NCBI GenBank assembly: GCA_964058845.1
Contig: CAXKVR010000476.1
Span: 61,435 to 125,434, forward strand
Direction: 5' to 3'
DNA from: Carex sylvatica
Lineage: Eukaryota; Streptophyta; Magnoliopsida; Poales; Cyperaceae
DNA length: 64,000 nucleotides
Part shown: positions 1 to 12,025 of the stretch, piece by piece
Layout of the letters: each line of letters opens with the position of its first letter
Position numbering within the stretch: position 1 is the first letter of the stretch
Position numbers and translations under genes: made by a program
The notes under the pieces: generated by a model
The model's database searches: none
Told to the model about the DNA's origin: nothing
Seen by the model: the letters and a program-made list of their open reading frames with translations, nothing else

Positions 1-596
1 CTTTACATTTCAGTACCACTTGATAACGACTGTGAAAGTTTCTCAAAAAATGAAAAATAAACAGAGATATCTACTTTTTCAGAACATAATCTGCATAATT
101 GTCATAATATTTTAAATCTATTTTTTAAAAGAATTTTTACATGGTCCAAAACTCAATACATCAGCTTATATGTCGTTTACTTTTGTTTCTTAAGAGCTTG
201 TCAGCATCAAAACAAATAACCTATTGTAAATTTTATTCTTATTTTTTCTACCAGTAGTATCAAGTTAATTGCTAGGTTATGTTTCGTTTTCAAATCAGAA
301 AATGGGCTTAAGGTCAGAGCCTCAATATATACAGTATCACACGCCTCAACTTTTATATTAAGAGGAACTAAAAAATATAAATTTAAAAAATCAGTTTACG
401 AAAATTTCGGAATATATACAAGATTCCATAAACTATGTGTCTGATCCAGACGTCATAATTTATGGCAAAAAAAAATTCCGGATTTAGCCTTATAACCTCC
501 CCTTTACTTTGTGCAGCGATGAATTTAGCGAGCTCTCTTCTTTTGTTTGTGCCTCCACGTCTGTACTTATGCATGCAATTGGAGATTGTTATTGGT
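1..596. other. AT-rich intergenic DNA
   Basis: No credible gene is seen on either strand; the open frames are short, lack recognisable motifs and have no splice partners. The segment supplies the left target duplication of the MITE that follows. Confidence 0.6.
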
Positions 597-1009
597 GAGT
601 AAAACTAGGGTGTTCTTAAGTTCACCAAGGTGTTTAGTGAGCTTAACTTCAAAATATATTATATCAGTTTTAAACGATAAATTCAAGCTGTTGAAATTCA
701 TCTACTTTACACATGATGAATTTACATGTAAAGATTTTAAGTTTTTAAATTATTTTAATATAAAATCAAGCAGTCAAAATTAAAAGGTTTATAAATTAAT
801 TTTAGTGCATTCATTTTTTGAATATTTTTTTATTACTTGACTTTATACAAAATTAATTCAAAATTTTACAAATTTTATATGTAAATTTATCACTCACAAA
901 GTAAATCGGTTTCAACGGTTTGAATTTGTTATTTGAAACTAATCAAATAGATTTTGGAGTTAAGCTCACCAAAGTATTTGATAAGCTTAAGAACACCCTA
1001 GTTCTACTC
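597..1009. mobile_element. MITE with long inverted repeats, probably Mutator-like
   Basis: The two ends are inverted copies of each other for well over 100 bases. The left begins GAGTAAAACTAGGGTGTTCT and the right end, read in reverse complement, begins GAGTAGAACTAGGGTGTTCT. Outside them lie GTTATTGGT (588-596) and GTTTATTGGT (1010-1019), a 9-bp target duplication apart from one extra T. The length (413 bp), the lack of coding capacity and the 9-bp duplication fit a Mutator-like MITE. An 8-bp reading of the duplication (TTATTGGT) would suggest hAT instead, so the superfamily is inferred. Confidence 0.75.
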
Positions 1010-1552
1010 GTTTATTGGTTGCATATATGATACTTTCTTTTGTTGTTCGTTTCTCAAAATTTTGGAAGACTTGGATTGAGTTTTGATGAAATAAAAGAAT
1101 ATGTCTATTAAGAATGGTACGACGATAGGATTGAGGAAAATTGTTAGTCTTTAGTTTTGTATTAGGAATTTTGGACCGTAGGTTTTTAAAGATTTTTAAG
1201 GGATAATTTTGCATGTAGCGAAGGCGGCGTTCGGTTTTGAACTTCATAGTCTAGGACGTTATAAATTAGGAAGCTCATATGAGTATTTGTGCTTTAGTAT
1301 TTGCATTGTACTTGTGTCTTAATTGTCATAATTGTTTGGAAGGACTGTAAAAATTGTAATGTTAATTTTTTTTTCTAAAGTATTTATATCTATGCATAGA
1401 AATATTATACCTATGAGGTGAATTATTTTTACATAAATAATTATCTTTCTAACTAAATCTTTCAAAACGTACCCATACCATAAAAATATTTGGAAGATCA
1501 TTCAAACTATATTTGGGACCATACATATTTTTAGAGGTTTTTTTTTCTCCGT
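1010..1552. other. AT-rich intergenic DNA
   Basis: No gene or repeat structure is recognised here. The longest open frames, on the minus strand, have no family resemblance. Confidence 0.5.
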
Positions 1553-3128
1553 TCAATCTCATTTATATTTCTGATGATCTGTAAGGAATTTTGTGAATCT
1601 AAAATCACGAATTTTGTGAATTATTCTGATGATATGAATTTTGTGAATCTAAAACCATGAACGTCTTCTATGCAATTTTCTTTTTCAAATGAGATTCATG
1701 ATAACGTACTTTCGGACTCATCATCATGCAAGTATTTATACATATAGTTGTCATTTTTTTTTATATATGACACTAAATTATATCTAAAATTATTAATATC
1801 AAGTATTGTAAATATTTATATCTGTGCACTGAAGTATTTATATTTTTAAAGTCAACTATATTTGTTAGAGGAATGTTGACGTGGATACAATTGGAGAACT
1901 AAAAAATAAAATTATCATATCAAATTACGAATGCAAGTGTTAATATCTTATGTTTCAAATATTTATACTTATAAAGGTTAATGCAGAGATGAATACGGTG
2001 ACTGAAAAAAAAGATCATATAATTAGTAAAAACTATAGTACAATCTTTCTCAACCTACGATACGAATACTTCAGGAAGAGTTAAATAAATTATTCTATAA
2101 ATTATGGCGTTCATAAACTATTTTTTTCTTCCTCTTTTTTCATTTTGTCTGGAACGTTTCGGTCGGACGTCATAGTCTAAGACGTTTGTTAATTCCTACT
2201 ATCTAAGATTGTCGAATATTCTTTTTTCTTTTTCTTTTTTTTTAAAAAAGTGGTTCTCTTGGTAGTCGGAAATTGAAAAAAAAATGCGTTGTGGTGTACC
2301 GATGTGTTTTGTACGAAAACCGACATGCATGTCACATACTGTATCAAAATGTGTTAGTTTTGAAAATTTCAACTATGATATGTCTAATAGCAAGACGCAT
2401 GACGTGTTCGTCTGTGTCGGCATGTATCATGCCATATTATTTTAGTATTTTGGACAAAAATCACTAAAAAATAATTAAACAGTAGAAAATTACAATAAAA
2501 TTGATTATTTTTTAAAATAAGGCCCATATAATTAAATAAAGATTTTTATCCTCCAATCATTCTCAAACTCATTAATTACCTAACTATCTCTTTAACCGAT
2601 TAAACTATTAAATTGCTGTCTTCCATCCAGTTAGCGCATTGAAGCAGGACTCCGTCTCTTTCTATCGAAAGATTTATTATCTCTGAGGCTTTATCTCTTC
2701 GTCGCCTTCAAATTAAATTCTTATAATATTTTCTCATCAAATTAAATTTCATCAAATCCTGCGCGGAATTTGTCTTCTTTGTTATCAAACATTTCAGAGG
2801 ATCAGAAGTGATGAGCCGATCGAAAGTTTTCTATTTCATTTCTTTTAAATCTCGTTGTTATACTTAGTAAAATAAGAATTAAACAATTTATTTGTGTGCC
2901 TATGATTTCTATTCACACGTTCATGAAATGAAATTGAGAATTTCGAAAAAAACTGTCACTTTTTTATTTTTTATTTTTTTTATAAACTGGTTTTCTATAT
3001 AATTTACAGTGTTGTAAATAACAATATGTTGTTGTTGCTTCTAAGCGATTAATCAGAAATAATCGATCATAATAAAAAATAATTAGCCGATTAGTCAAAA
3101 AATATGTGACGATTTGATCACTGTCAAC

Positions 3129-3678
3129 TAGGGGTATTCATTGATTTGGTTTGGTTTGGTTAAAACCAAATCGAACTAGGCAAACCAAAATTATAAGTCG
3201 GTTTCAAAAATAGAACCGAACCGATTTAGCATTGCAACCGAATCAAATCGAACCGAACTAAAGTTTTATTTCGGTTTGTTCAGTTCAAACCAAAATATAT
3301 TAATTTTTTTATTTAAAGCAATTAATTTATAATAAACTAAAGTATTAAGAAATAAACCGGGGTATTAAGAAATAAACCGGGATATTAAGAAATAAACTGG
3401 GATATTAAGAAATAAACCGAAGTATTTAAAGCAATTGATTAAGAAATAAATCGTGATATTAAGAAATAAACCGGGGCGATCCTGATCAAATTCATAATAT
3501 ATAAAAGTTCGGTCGGTTCAGTTATTTCGGTTTTGAAAATTTCCAAAACGAATCAAACCAAAGTTATAATTCAGTTTTGAAAAGTAAACCGAACCAAACC
3601 ATTAAACCGAAAAAACCAATACTGTTTAATCCAAACTAATTCGGTTCAGTTCGAAACTGAACCCAATGAATACTCTTA
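3129..3678. mobile_element. hAT-type MITE, 550 bp, nested
   Basis: The element starts TAGGGGTATTCATTGATTTG and its other end, in reverse complement, reads TAAGAGTATTCATTGGGTTC. It is bordered by CTGTCAAC (3121-3128) and CTGCCAAC (3679-3686), an 8-bp target duplication with one mismatch, which is diagnostic of hAT. Subterminal regions are packed with GGTTTGGTTTGG and AACCGAACC words, as is usual for hAT ends. A short tandem block with the unit AAGAAATAAACCGGGATATT occupies about 3345-3475. No coding capacity is seen. Confidence 0.85.
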
Positions 3679-3779
3679 CTGCCAACGACTAATTGACCGA
3701 TTAATCAGTCTACACAGACGTTTATTGCAACATGGATAATTTATATGAACTGATTATATAGGCTTCATCTCTACATGTT

Positions 3780-4850
3780 TTTCTATCAAAGTAACATATA
3801 TTATTTTATTATTGCTTATTGAGGTACCTTATAAGACAATGTATAAATACTTGCAATATTTAATATTAATATTTTTATACATCATTCAGTGTCATATAGA
3901 AACAAAATTAAAATTTGATATAATATATTAGGTACAAACACATGACAATTCATACTTCAGTTATAAGTATGAATACTTACATTTCGAGATATCAATACTT
4001 AAAATACTTGATATTAATACTTTCAAACATCATCTAGTGCCACAAGGAAAAAAAAATGATAGAGACTATGTTAAATACAAACACTTGATACACGAACTAT
4101 TTTCACTTGTATGATGAGGCATAAATACTTGCAATACTTGATATTGATACTTTCATACATCATCTAGTGTCATATGAAAAAAAAATTGATATAATTTGTT
4201 AAATACAAACACTTGATACATGAACTATTCACACTTGCATTATGATGTATGAATACTTACAATATTTTATATTAATATTTTTAGATATCATATATGAAAA
4301 AAAAAATTAATAGAATTTGTTAGATACATATACTTAATACATGAACTAACACTTACATGAGGAGATATTAATACTTGTATATTTTATATTAGTACTTTCA
4401 GACGTCATCTGATGACATAAGAATAAAAACTATTGATAAAATCTTTTAGATAAAACGCTTGATACATAAACTATTAATTTTTGCATGACGAGGTATGAAG
4501 ACTTGCAAACTTGAAATTAATATTTTCATACATCATCCAGTGTCATATGAAAATAAAAATAAAATTTTTATAGATTCTGTTAGTTACTAACACTTAACAT
4601 ATGAACTATTTACACTTGCATGATGATTTATAAATACTTATAATACTTAATATTAATATTTTCAGACGTAATCCTGTGTCATATGAAAAAAAAATTTGAT
4701 AAAGTATATTAGGTACAAACACTCCATACATTAATTATTTACACTTGCATTACGATTTATGAATACTTGCACGACGAGGTATGAACACTTGCTCGACAAG
4801 ATATGAATACTTACATGACAATGTATTCTTATTGTATGAATACTTGCACG
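3780..4850. repeat. Satellite-like tandem array, period ~120-130 bp
   Basis: About seven diverged units follow each other. Each contains a CATCATCTAGTGTCATATGA-like block (near 3880, 4030, 4160, 4285, 4405, 4535 and 4665), then a run of A, then ACACTTGATACATGAACTAT, then GATGAGGTATGAATACTTGCA. Divergence between units is high. The array abuts the right inverted repeat of the surrounding element and shares its AGTATTCAT vocabulary. Confidence 0.75.
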
Positions 4851-4972
4851 ACGAACAACCCAAAAGTACATCATTATGGATCTCATTTGAAAGAGAAAAT
4901 TACGTAGAAGACGTTCGTAGTTTTAAATTTGTAAATTTTCTCACAGATTGTCAGAAATATTGACGAGATTGA

Positions 4973-5243
4973 GACATGTCTTAAGCCACTAAATCTTTAT
5001 CAAATAAATTAAAAATAACTGAAGTTTAAAGTTTTTAGACATCAATCAAATATAAATAATTTAGACCAGTTTAAATTAAATTAATTAACTTAGTTCTCTT
5101 TAATTTTAGTTTCCAACCAAACACCATTATATATAATTATGTGTTGATTGTGAACTAAACAATGTAATAACAACCTTAAAACTCAGTTATTCTATCAAAC
5201 AAGCACTAAATAGGCTGATCGCCTAGTCAGACTGGCCTATTAA
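4973..5243. other. Short AT-rich spacer
   Basis: Nothing is recognised between the long-inverted-repeat element and the GC-rich end of the hAT element. Confidence 0.5.
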
Positions 5244-6259
5244 CTAGAGGGCTGCTCTCGGACCGGGTTCGGGCGGACCGGGTTTACCCGGGGTCGGGTA
5301 CGGGTTTGGGTCGGGTACGGGTAGGTCAGGTAAACGGGTATCTCGGGTCGGGTATACTCGGGTATAATTTTCAAAAATCGTACCCTACCCGAGTTTTACC
5401 CGTGCCCGTGGTACCCGGCACGGGTAGGGCGGTCCGGGTCGAGTACCCGGTCCGGTCCGGTTTTTTTTTTTTTTTTTTTTCTGTTTTTCTCTGGGTTTTT
5501 TGTCTGTTTTTTTTCGGTTTTTTTTGTCTTTTTTTTCTGTTTTATTTTTCTGGTTTTTTTTTCTGGTTTTTTTTTCTGTTTTTTTTTTCTGTTTTTTTTT
5601 CTGTTTTTTTTTCTGTTTTTTTTTCTTTTTTTTTACGGTATTTTTTTACGGTGTTGTACGAATATTATTACGTGTTTATAATTCGACTTTTAAAATCAAA
5701 ATAGTTAAATATCAAATAGTGTATATAAATAAATAAAATTTGTAACTTATATATAAAAAATATTCATGCGAAAATTTGTATATTTATTCGGCTAAATACA
5801 AATGTATTTATTTATTTCTTTACACCAGTCATTTTATTTTATTTTCAAATTTTCATTCTAATTATATAGTTTCATAATTTATTTATATCTATAATATATT
5901 TTATAAACGTTCATTTATTTTTAATAGGTTACATAAAATATAAATCAAAAATATAATTAAATCTTTTACTTTAAAAGAATAAAATAAAAATAAAAAATTT
6001 CTTAAATCAATTACTTTAAAAATAATTATGAATAATTTTAAAATAATAGATTAAAAAATAAAAGTTACCCTCCTCCTTAATTCCGCGCTTGGGACCGGCT
6101 ATGTAAAATAACATAGGCGGAGTTCTAACTTTTTTTTTGTTAGTAATTCTTCTTTAAAATAGATAACTTAAAAACTAATTGAAATGTTTAGAAATTTATA
6201 ATTTAAAAAATAACCATAAAGATTAAAAGAGGTTAGAAATTTATACCGACACTACCTAT

Positions 6260-8790
6260 TTAGTAGTTTGGATTCATATACCATTGTTCGCTCTCTTCGG
6301 CACCGTCAGAATCAGAATTAGCCTCACGTCGCGCCTCGGTACCGCTTTCTTCAGTGTCGGCTTCAGATGATGATGGTTGTTGAGGCACATGTTGCGTACG
6401 CTCTTCAGCAGTAATCCAATCCTTCAAGCACACAAGTCTCTCAAAAACATGTGCACCCAACTTACTTCGTTTATCGGAGAGGATCCTGTTCGCTGAACTG
6501 AAACAACTTTCAGAAGGGACGGTTGATACGGGCACAGCAAATACATCGCGGGCCATCATAGCCAGCGTTGGCAAGGAACTTTGATGCCTCCTCCACCATG
6601 CCATCACGTCAAGTCCTTGTTCATTTTCATTGATCATCGATATATAGCCCAATAACTCGTTTGCGGATGTGTGCGGTTGGCTCTCCGACTGAAAATCTGC
6701 TAATAATCCACCACTGCTAGTGCTCCTAGTAGTGGAACTATTTAACAATTAAAAAAATTAGTGGACAAATAATGTAGATATTATAAATAATAAAGATTGA
6801 AAACACATGTATATTTATATTCATACCTAGGGGCGGGACGGGACGAAGCTGGGTTTCGGTTGTCACTCATTCTTGAGTGGTATATGTTAAACATCTCATC
6901 GAACTTCGAATTCACATAAGTCTCCACTCCGATTGAGTCTAAATGTAAATTCTGTTTGTACCTCTCAACTACTTTGATCGTGTAAAACTTCTTGTATGCC
7001 GGGTGGAGGCAGTTTGCGATAATGGCTAGGAGAGGTACATCTTCCCAATATTTTAGGAATTTTTGTTTCATGGCATCTACAATTGGCGTGAGAGATGCAT
7101 CATAGATTTCAGATTGTTCTAATTCGCAATACACCTTGGAGATTTCATAGAGATGTCTCAGCAACTCAAACGACGTCGGTGAGTACGAGCATGATAGTTG
7201 AACTGTTGCAGTAAAAAAGATTCCAAGGAATTTGCTAAGCCTTTGCAGTTTATCCCATTCTTCGTCAATGAGTTCGAATTGTAATGCCTCGGGGTTGGAG
7301 CTTCTCAAAAACTCACCTATGACAGCTTTCTAGGGAAGGCATCGGTTCAACAACCTATATGTTGAGTTCCAACGGGTATCTATATCCCAAGGTACCTTCA
7401 ACTTGCTCAATTTATAGGTGACGCATAATGCAGCAAACTGTTGTTTTCTTTCTTGGTTTGAAACAATGTGGTTGAGGGCATTCTTAAATTTAATTATCAA
7501 TAGTTTTACGGCTTCTGTTTTTAGACCCGCCTTCACGACGAGGTTAAGAACGTGGCAAGCACACTTTTGGTGAAACATTTCACCATTTATTATCGGGTTT
7601 AGTGACCGTTTAAAAATCTCAATGGAAGCAATGTTGTTGCTAGCATTATCGAAGGATATAGAAAAAACCTTGTTACCAAAATTCCTCTTAAGGTTATACT
7701 CTTCTAAAACCTCAATAATGGATTTGAAAATTACAGTTGCAGTGTGGGGGGAATCCAAAACTCGAAAACTTAATATTCTTTTTTGTAATACCCAATGATC
7801 ATCGATCCAATGACCGGTAATACAAGAGTACCCAAGGCCATGTTTACCGGCAGTCCATATGTCGGAGGTAATTGACACCTTATTGTTTTGGTATGCAAAT
7901 AGAGTTTTAAGGTCGTTTTTGGTGGAGGTAAACTGATTTTTTATTTCACCAACCATCTTTCTATGATGGATCCTCTTGTACATTGGTTGACCTAACCCCC
8001 GAATGTATAACCGGGCAAAACTCGTGCAACCACCCATACTTATTGGTTGTTCTTTATGGGTAATGTACCGGGCCAATTCACTAAGCATTTTTGATTCATC
8101 AAATTTTGGATTTGTTCTGGTACCATCCGTGTTTATAAGGGTTTGGATTTGTCCCGGTTCAGAATTTTCAGATGGAAACTCACCCTTTTTTTCGTGCGTC
8201 TCGGCATGTCTCTTAAAATTACTCAAACCACTACTTTGTTTATACTCAAAAGTTTTTCGGCAAGTTTTTACCTTACATTGTCCAAAAGCCATAATGTTAT
8301 TACTCCCTCTGGTAATTTTGTAAAATTTCGCCCACGGTTGATTGTATTCGGGGGGAGGTCTTTTAGTCTTCTTTCCTGCTGGTTTTTGCGGCGGATCACT
8401 TGTCGAAGGAGGGACAACTTCTTCTTGAATTTCAGGTTCACCTGTTGAAGGTGTACCTCCTACAGGAGCAGTGTCAGTGAATTGACTGGATGCTACAGAA
8501 GAAGAGCCAATGCCTCCATATGTATACTGTGGTGTCGGTTGAAGTGTTTCTTGTGGAATGTATACATTTGGATCGTTTGAAGTATAATACGGTGCATTCA
8601 TTTGTGAGGGTTGTTGATAATTCAAATCTAGCATTTTGTCCCTTCTTTGATAATTTGGTGGAAAATTTTGTGGATAATTAGGTGGTGCAATTTGGGAGGA
8701 ACTTTGTGGATAATTTGGTATTGACGGGCCAAAAAGATCGGCCGAAAATCTCGCGATGTCCTCTTCCACGGAATCACGATGAGATGACAT
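6260..8790 (-). pseudogene. hAT transposase, one nonsense codon, otherwise complete
   Basis: The frame opens at ATG 8790. In order it has a Pro/Gln/Asn-rich N-terminus, a BED zinc finger (QCKVKTC...KRHAETH, about residues 172-200), RNase H-fold motifs with acidic residues (SDIWTAGKHG; FSISFDNASNN), the CACHVLNLVVK block, and DTRWNSTYRLL. An in-frame TAG at 7332-7330 interrupts it just after NRCLP. The same frame continues at once into GEFLRSSNPEALQFELIDEEW. A probable 89-bp intron (6738-6826, GT..AG) then joins to the hAT dimerisation domain (WWRRHQSSLPTLAMMARDVF, VPVSTVPSESCFSSANRIL), ending at 6260. Apart from the stop, all hAT landmarks are present, so the copy is young or recently inactivated. 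Transposase of this class catalyses cut-and-paste excision and insertion with 8-bp target duplications. Confidence 0.9.
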
Positions 8791-8889
8791 TTATTAAACC
8801 TATTCAAAATAATAAATGTAAATTACTTGACATATTAAAAAAAATATGTAACCTTATTATTTCACCTATTCAAAATAATTCTAACATAC

Positions 8890-10500
8890 ATTGAAAATTA
8901 AAAAACAGAAATTAAAAAACAGAAATTAAAAACAGAAATAAAAAAACAGAAAATAAAAAACAGAAATTAAACTAACCTATTTTAAAAGACCTATGAAAAA
9001 TAAATCCGAATTTTGAAAAATAAATCTAACCTATTCAAAATAAATATAATCACTCCACATATTCAAATCTATAAAACTAACCTATTTTAAAAAACAGAAA
9101 ATTAAAAACAGAAATTAAAAAATAGAAATTAAAAAACAGAAATTAAAAACAGAAATAAAAAAACAGAAATAAAAAAACAGAAAATAAAAAACAGAAATTA
9201 AACTAACCTATTTTAAAAGATCTATGAAAAATAAATCTAACCTATTCAAAATAAATATAATCACTTCACATATTCAAATCTATAAAACTAACCTATTTTA
9301 AAAAACAGAAAATTAAAAACAGAAATTAAAAAACAGAAATTAAAAAACAGAAATTAAAAACAGAAATAAAAAAACAGAAATTAAAAAACAGAAATTAAAA
9401 AACAGAAAATAAAAAACAGAAATTAAACTAACCTATTTTAAAAGATCTATGAAAAATAAATCCGAATTTTGAAAAATAAATCTAACCTATTCAAAATAAA
9501 TATAATCACTTCACATATTCAAATCTATAAAACTAACCTATTTTAAAAAACAGAAAATTAAAAACAGAAATTAAAAAACAGAAATTAAAAAACAGAAATT
9601 AAAAACAGAAATTAAAAAACAGAAATTAAAAACAGAAATTAAAAAACAGAAATTAAAAAACAGAAATTAAAAAACAGAAATTAAAAAACAGAAATTAAAC
9701 TAACATATTTTAAAAGATCTATGAAAAATAAATCCAAATTTTGAAAAATAAATCTAACCTATTCAAAATAAATATAATCACTTCACATATTCAAATCTAT
9801 AAAACTAACCTATTTTAAAAAACAGAAAATTAAAAACAGAAATTAAAAAACAGAAATTAAAAAAAAGAAATTAAAAACAGAAATTAAAAAACAGAAAATA
9901 AAAAACAGAAAATAAAAAACAGAAATTAAACTAACCTATTTTAAAAGATCTATGAAAAATAAATCCGAATTTTGAAAAATAAATCTAACCTATTCAAAAC
10001 AAATATAATCACTCCACATATTCAAATCTATAAAACTAACCTATTTTAAAAAACAGAAAATTAAAAAACAGAAATAAAAAAACAGAAAATAAAAAACAGA
10101 AAATAAAAAACAGAAATTAAACTAACCTATTTTAAAAGACCTATTAAAAATAAATTCAAATTTTAAAAAATAAATCTAATCTATTCAAAACAAATATAAT
10201 CACTCCACATATTCAAATCTATAAAACTAACCTATTTTAAAAAACCTATTAAAATTAAATCCGAATTTTGAAAAATAAATCTAACCTATTGAAAACAAAT
10301 ATAATCACTTCACATATTCAAATCTATAAAACTAATCTATTTTAAAAAACAGAAAATTTAAAAACAGAAATTTAAAAACAGAAATTAAAAAATAGAAATT
10401 AAAAAACAGAAATTAAAAAACAGAAATTAAAAAACAGAAATTAAAAAACAGAATTTAAAAAACAGAAATTAAAAAACAGAATTTCAAAAACAGAAATTAA
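8890..10500. repeat. Nested tandem repeat inside the hAT element
   Basis: Two repeat levels are visible. The short unit is AAAAACAGAAATT and close variants, in runs. These runs alternate with a longer block containing AATCACTTCACATATTCAAA then TCTATAAAACTAACCTATTT. That block recurs seven times (near 9050, 9258, 9506, 9777, 10007, 10199 and 10305), at spacings of about 105-270 bp set by the number of short units between. The array lies upstream of the transposase start. It has almost no G+C and is strongly strand-biased (A on the plus strand). No coding capacity. Confidence 0.9.
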
Positions 10501-11529
10501 AAACAAATATAATTATTTGACATATTCAAATCTAACATAAACTAAATAAATCTAACAAATCTAATTACTTAATAAATTTAACAAACCTAACAAATGACAA
10601 ATCTAATTACTTAATATTCAATAAATCAAGCATAAACTAAATGTACTCTACAAAAATAAATTAATTTAAAATGAAATAAATGTTACCTTTAAATCTCGCG
10701 AAAAAATTTTGCGGGAGGTGACGAACTTTGTAATTCCGTTTGCGGATTTGTGTAATGAATTAAATTTACAATTATATTTTTTTTTTAAACAATAAATTAA
10801 AAAATAGTGAATAATTAAATTGGAGAATTGAGATTGAGAGAATGAGAGATGAGAGAATGAGAGTGTGAATTTTTGGAGAGGAAGATGGAGTATTTAAAGA
10901 AAATATTGGGAGGGAATAAAATTTGAAAGAAAAAAAAAAAAAAAAAAAAAAACCACGGCTGAGTTGACCCGGGTGGGTCCGGCCGGTCGGGTTTGATTAG
11001 ACCGGTCCGGGCCCGGTTGAACCGGCGGGAATTGAATTCAAAAAAATTTGAATTCAACGGGTCGGGTCGGGTCAGATCGGGTTCGGGTCGGGTCGGGTCC
11101 GGTCCGGGTCGGGTCGGGTCATGTCGGGTCGGGTCGGGTCGGGTCGGGTCGGGTCGGGTCGGGGTCGGGTCCGGGTCCGGGTCGGGTAGGTCGGGTCGGG
11201 TCGGACTTAAATCGGACCGGATTTGGTCGGGTTTTGAACCAAATAATCGTACCCTACCCGTTTTTTACCCGTACCCGTGTACCCGTTTACCCGACCCATA
11301 CCCGGGCTCAGGCACGGGTAACCCGGGTAACAGGCACTGGCGGGTACGGGTCGGATCCGCCCCCATCGAGTAATTGCAAACCACTACTATTAACTCATCT
11401 CTGTATGTGGTTTAAGTTTTGTTTCGTGCATGACCTATATTTTATTTTTTTTATTGTTTTGTAGGGAAAACCTAATTACCATTGTAGCACGTGGATTCAA
11501 AAATTTTGTTTTCTTTTCTGTAATTGTGA

Positions 11530-12025
11530 GTATAATTTTGTTACAAAATTTTTAAATATATCATATCCAAAAAAAAAAAAAAAATTAAACAATTACGATT
11601 TCTAAAAAATTTAAATTTTAACACGGCTGCATCTTCTAAGTACAGCCATCTTTCTAAAAGCCACATTTTAAGGATACTGACTATTAATTGGAGCCGCATC
11701 TTCCAGATGCAATCAATTTTTTTTCCTTATTGCTTTTGCTCTCTCTGTTAGCTCCGGTCAAAAATTTCGGTCAATCTTGATGTTGGTCAAAAAATACGGC
11801 CCCTTTTTTGTTTTGAATTGAACAGCATGAGAAAAAAAAAATATTGGCCGTATTCAGAGAATGCGGTCTCCTATTTATGATCTGTATCTTCTAGATATGA
11901 CTCTAGAAAGGTAGCCACACCTAGATGATGCGGTAATGTTAAAATTCAAATTTTTCAGAAAATGTGATTGTTTGGTTTTTTTTTTTTTTTGGGTATGATA
12001 TATTTAAAAATCTCGGTAATTTTGT
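11530..12025. mobile_element. Fold-back element, ~0.5 kb
   Basis: Left and right halves are inverted copies. Left: TTTTTAAATATATCATATCC, an A run, then GAATTTTAACACGGCTGCATC-like sequence. Right, in reverse complement: TTTTTAAATATATCATACCC, an A run, then GAATTTTAACATTACCGCATC. The arms are about 200 bp and imperfect. A related right end (T run, GGACAATGGAATATTTAAAA) sits near 51160-51200. No target duplication was resolved and nothing is coded. Confidence 0.65.

Larger units (their letters stand above)
1553..4972. mobile_element. Non-autonomous transposon with ~200-bp terminal inverted repeats
   Basis: The segment at 1553-1760, starting TCAATCTC, is matched in reverse complement by about 4780-4972. 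Shared blocks include ATATTTCTGA, GAACGTCTTCTA and TTTCAAATGAGAT. Inside the repeats both ends carry many copies of an AGTATTCATAC/AGTATTTATAC word. No transposase frame is present. The interior holds a nested hAT MITE (3129-3678) and a tandem array (about 3780-4850). A third copy of the same terminal repeat lies at about 61421-61560, so this is a family. No target duplication could be found, so the superfamily is undecided: Mutator-like or foldback are the candidates. Confidence 0.7.
5244..11363 (-). mobile_element. Nearly complete hAT transposon, ~6.1 kb
   Basis: A hAT transposase gene (6260-8790, minus) lies between two GC-rich terminal zones (about 5240-5460 and 10960-11370). These are built from GGGTCGGGT/ACCCGTACCCG words in inverted orientation and stand out sharply from the AT-rich surroundings. 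Next to the left zone is a pyrimidine-only block (about 5460-5640) of T runs separated by CTG; next to the right zone is a homopolymer A block (10930-10950). The outermost bases are GAGGGCTGCTCTCGGACC on the left and GATGGGGGCGGATCCGACC on the right (reverse complement). No convincing 8-bp duplication was found, so the exact ends carry an error of several bases. Confidence 0.75.

Noticed and set aside
2273..2467. Small Cys-rich open frame that could suggest a secreted peptide
   Set aside because: No signal peptide (basic start, then scattered Cys), the frame opens in an A-run, and it lies inside a transposon.
5306..5704. Open frame of about 130 codons with a Phe-rich second half
   Set aside because: It is the translation of the GGGTCGGGT terminal array followed by a pyrimidine run; low complexity, not a gene.
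8003..8894. Plus-strand open frames opposite the hAT transposase
   Set aside because: Shadows of the minus-strand transposase; no independent motifs.
8890..10500. CRISPR-like repeat-spacer array
   Set aside because: Units are A-rich slippage repeats of varying length without unique spacers, in a plant transposon.
10993..11464. Two overlapping Gly/Arg/Ser/Val-rich frames
   Set aside because: They are the right-hand GGGTCGGGT array of the hAT element read in different frames.
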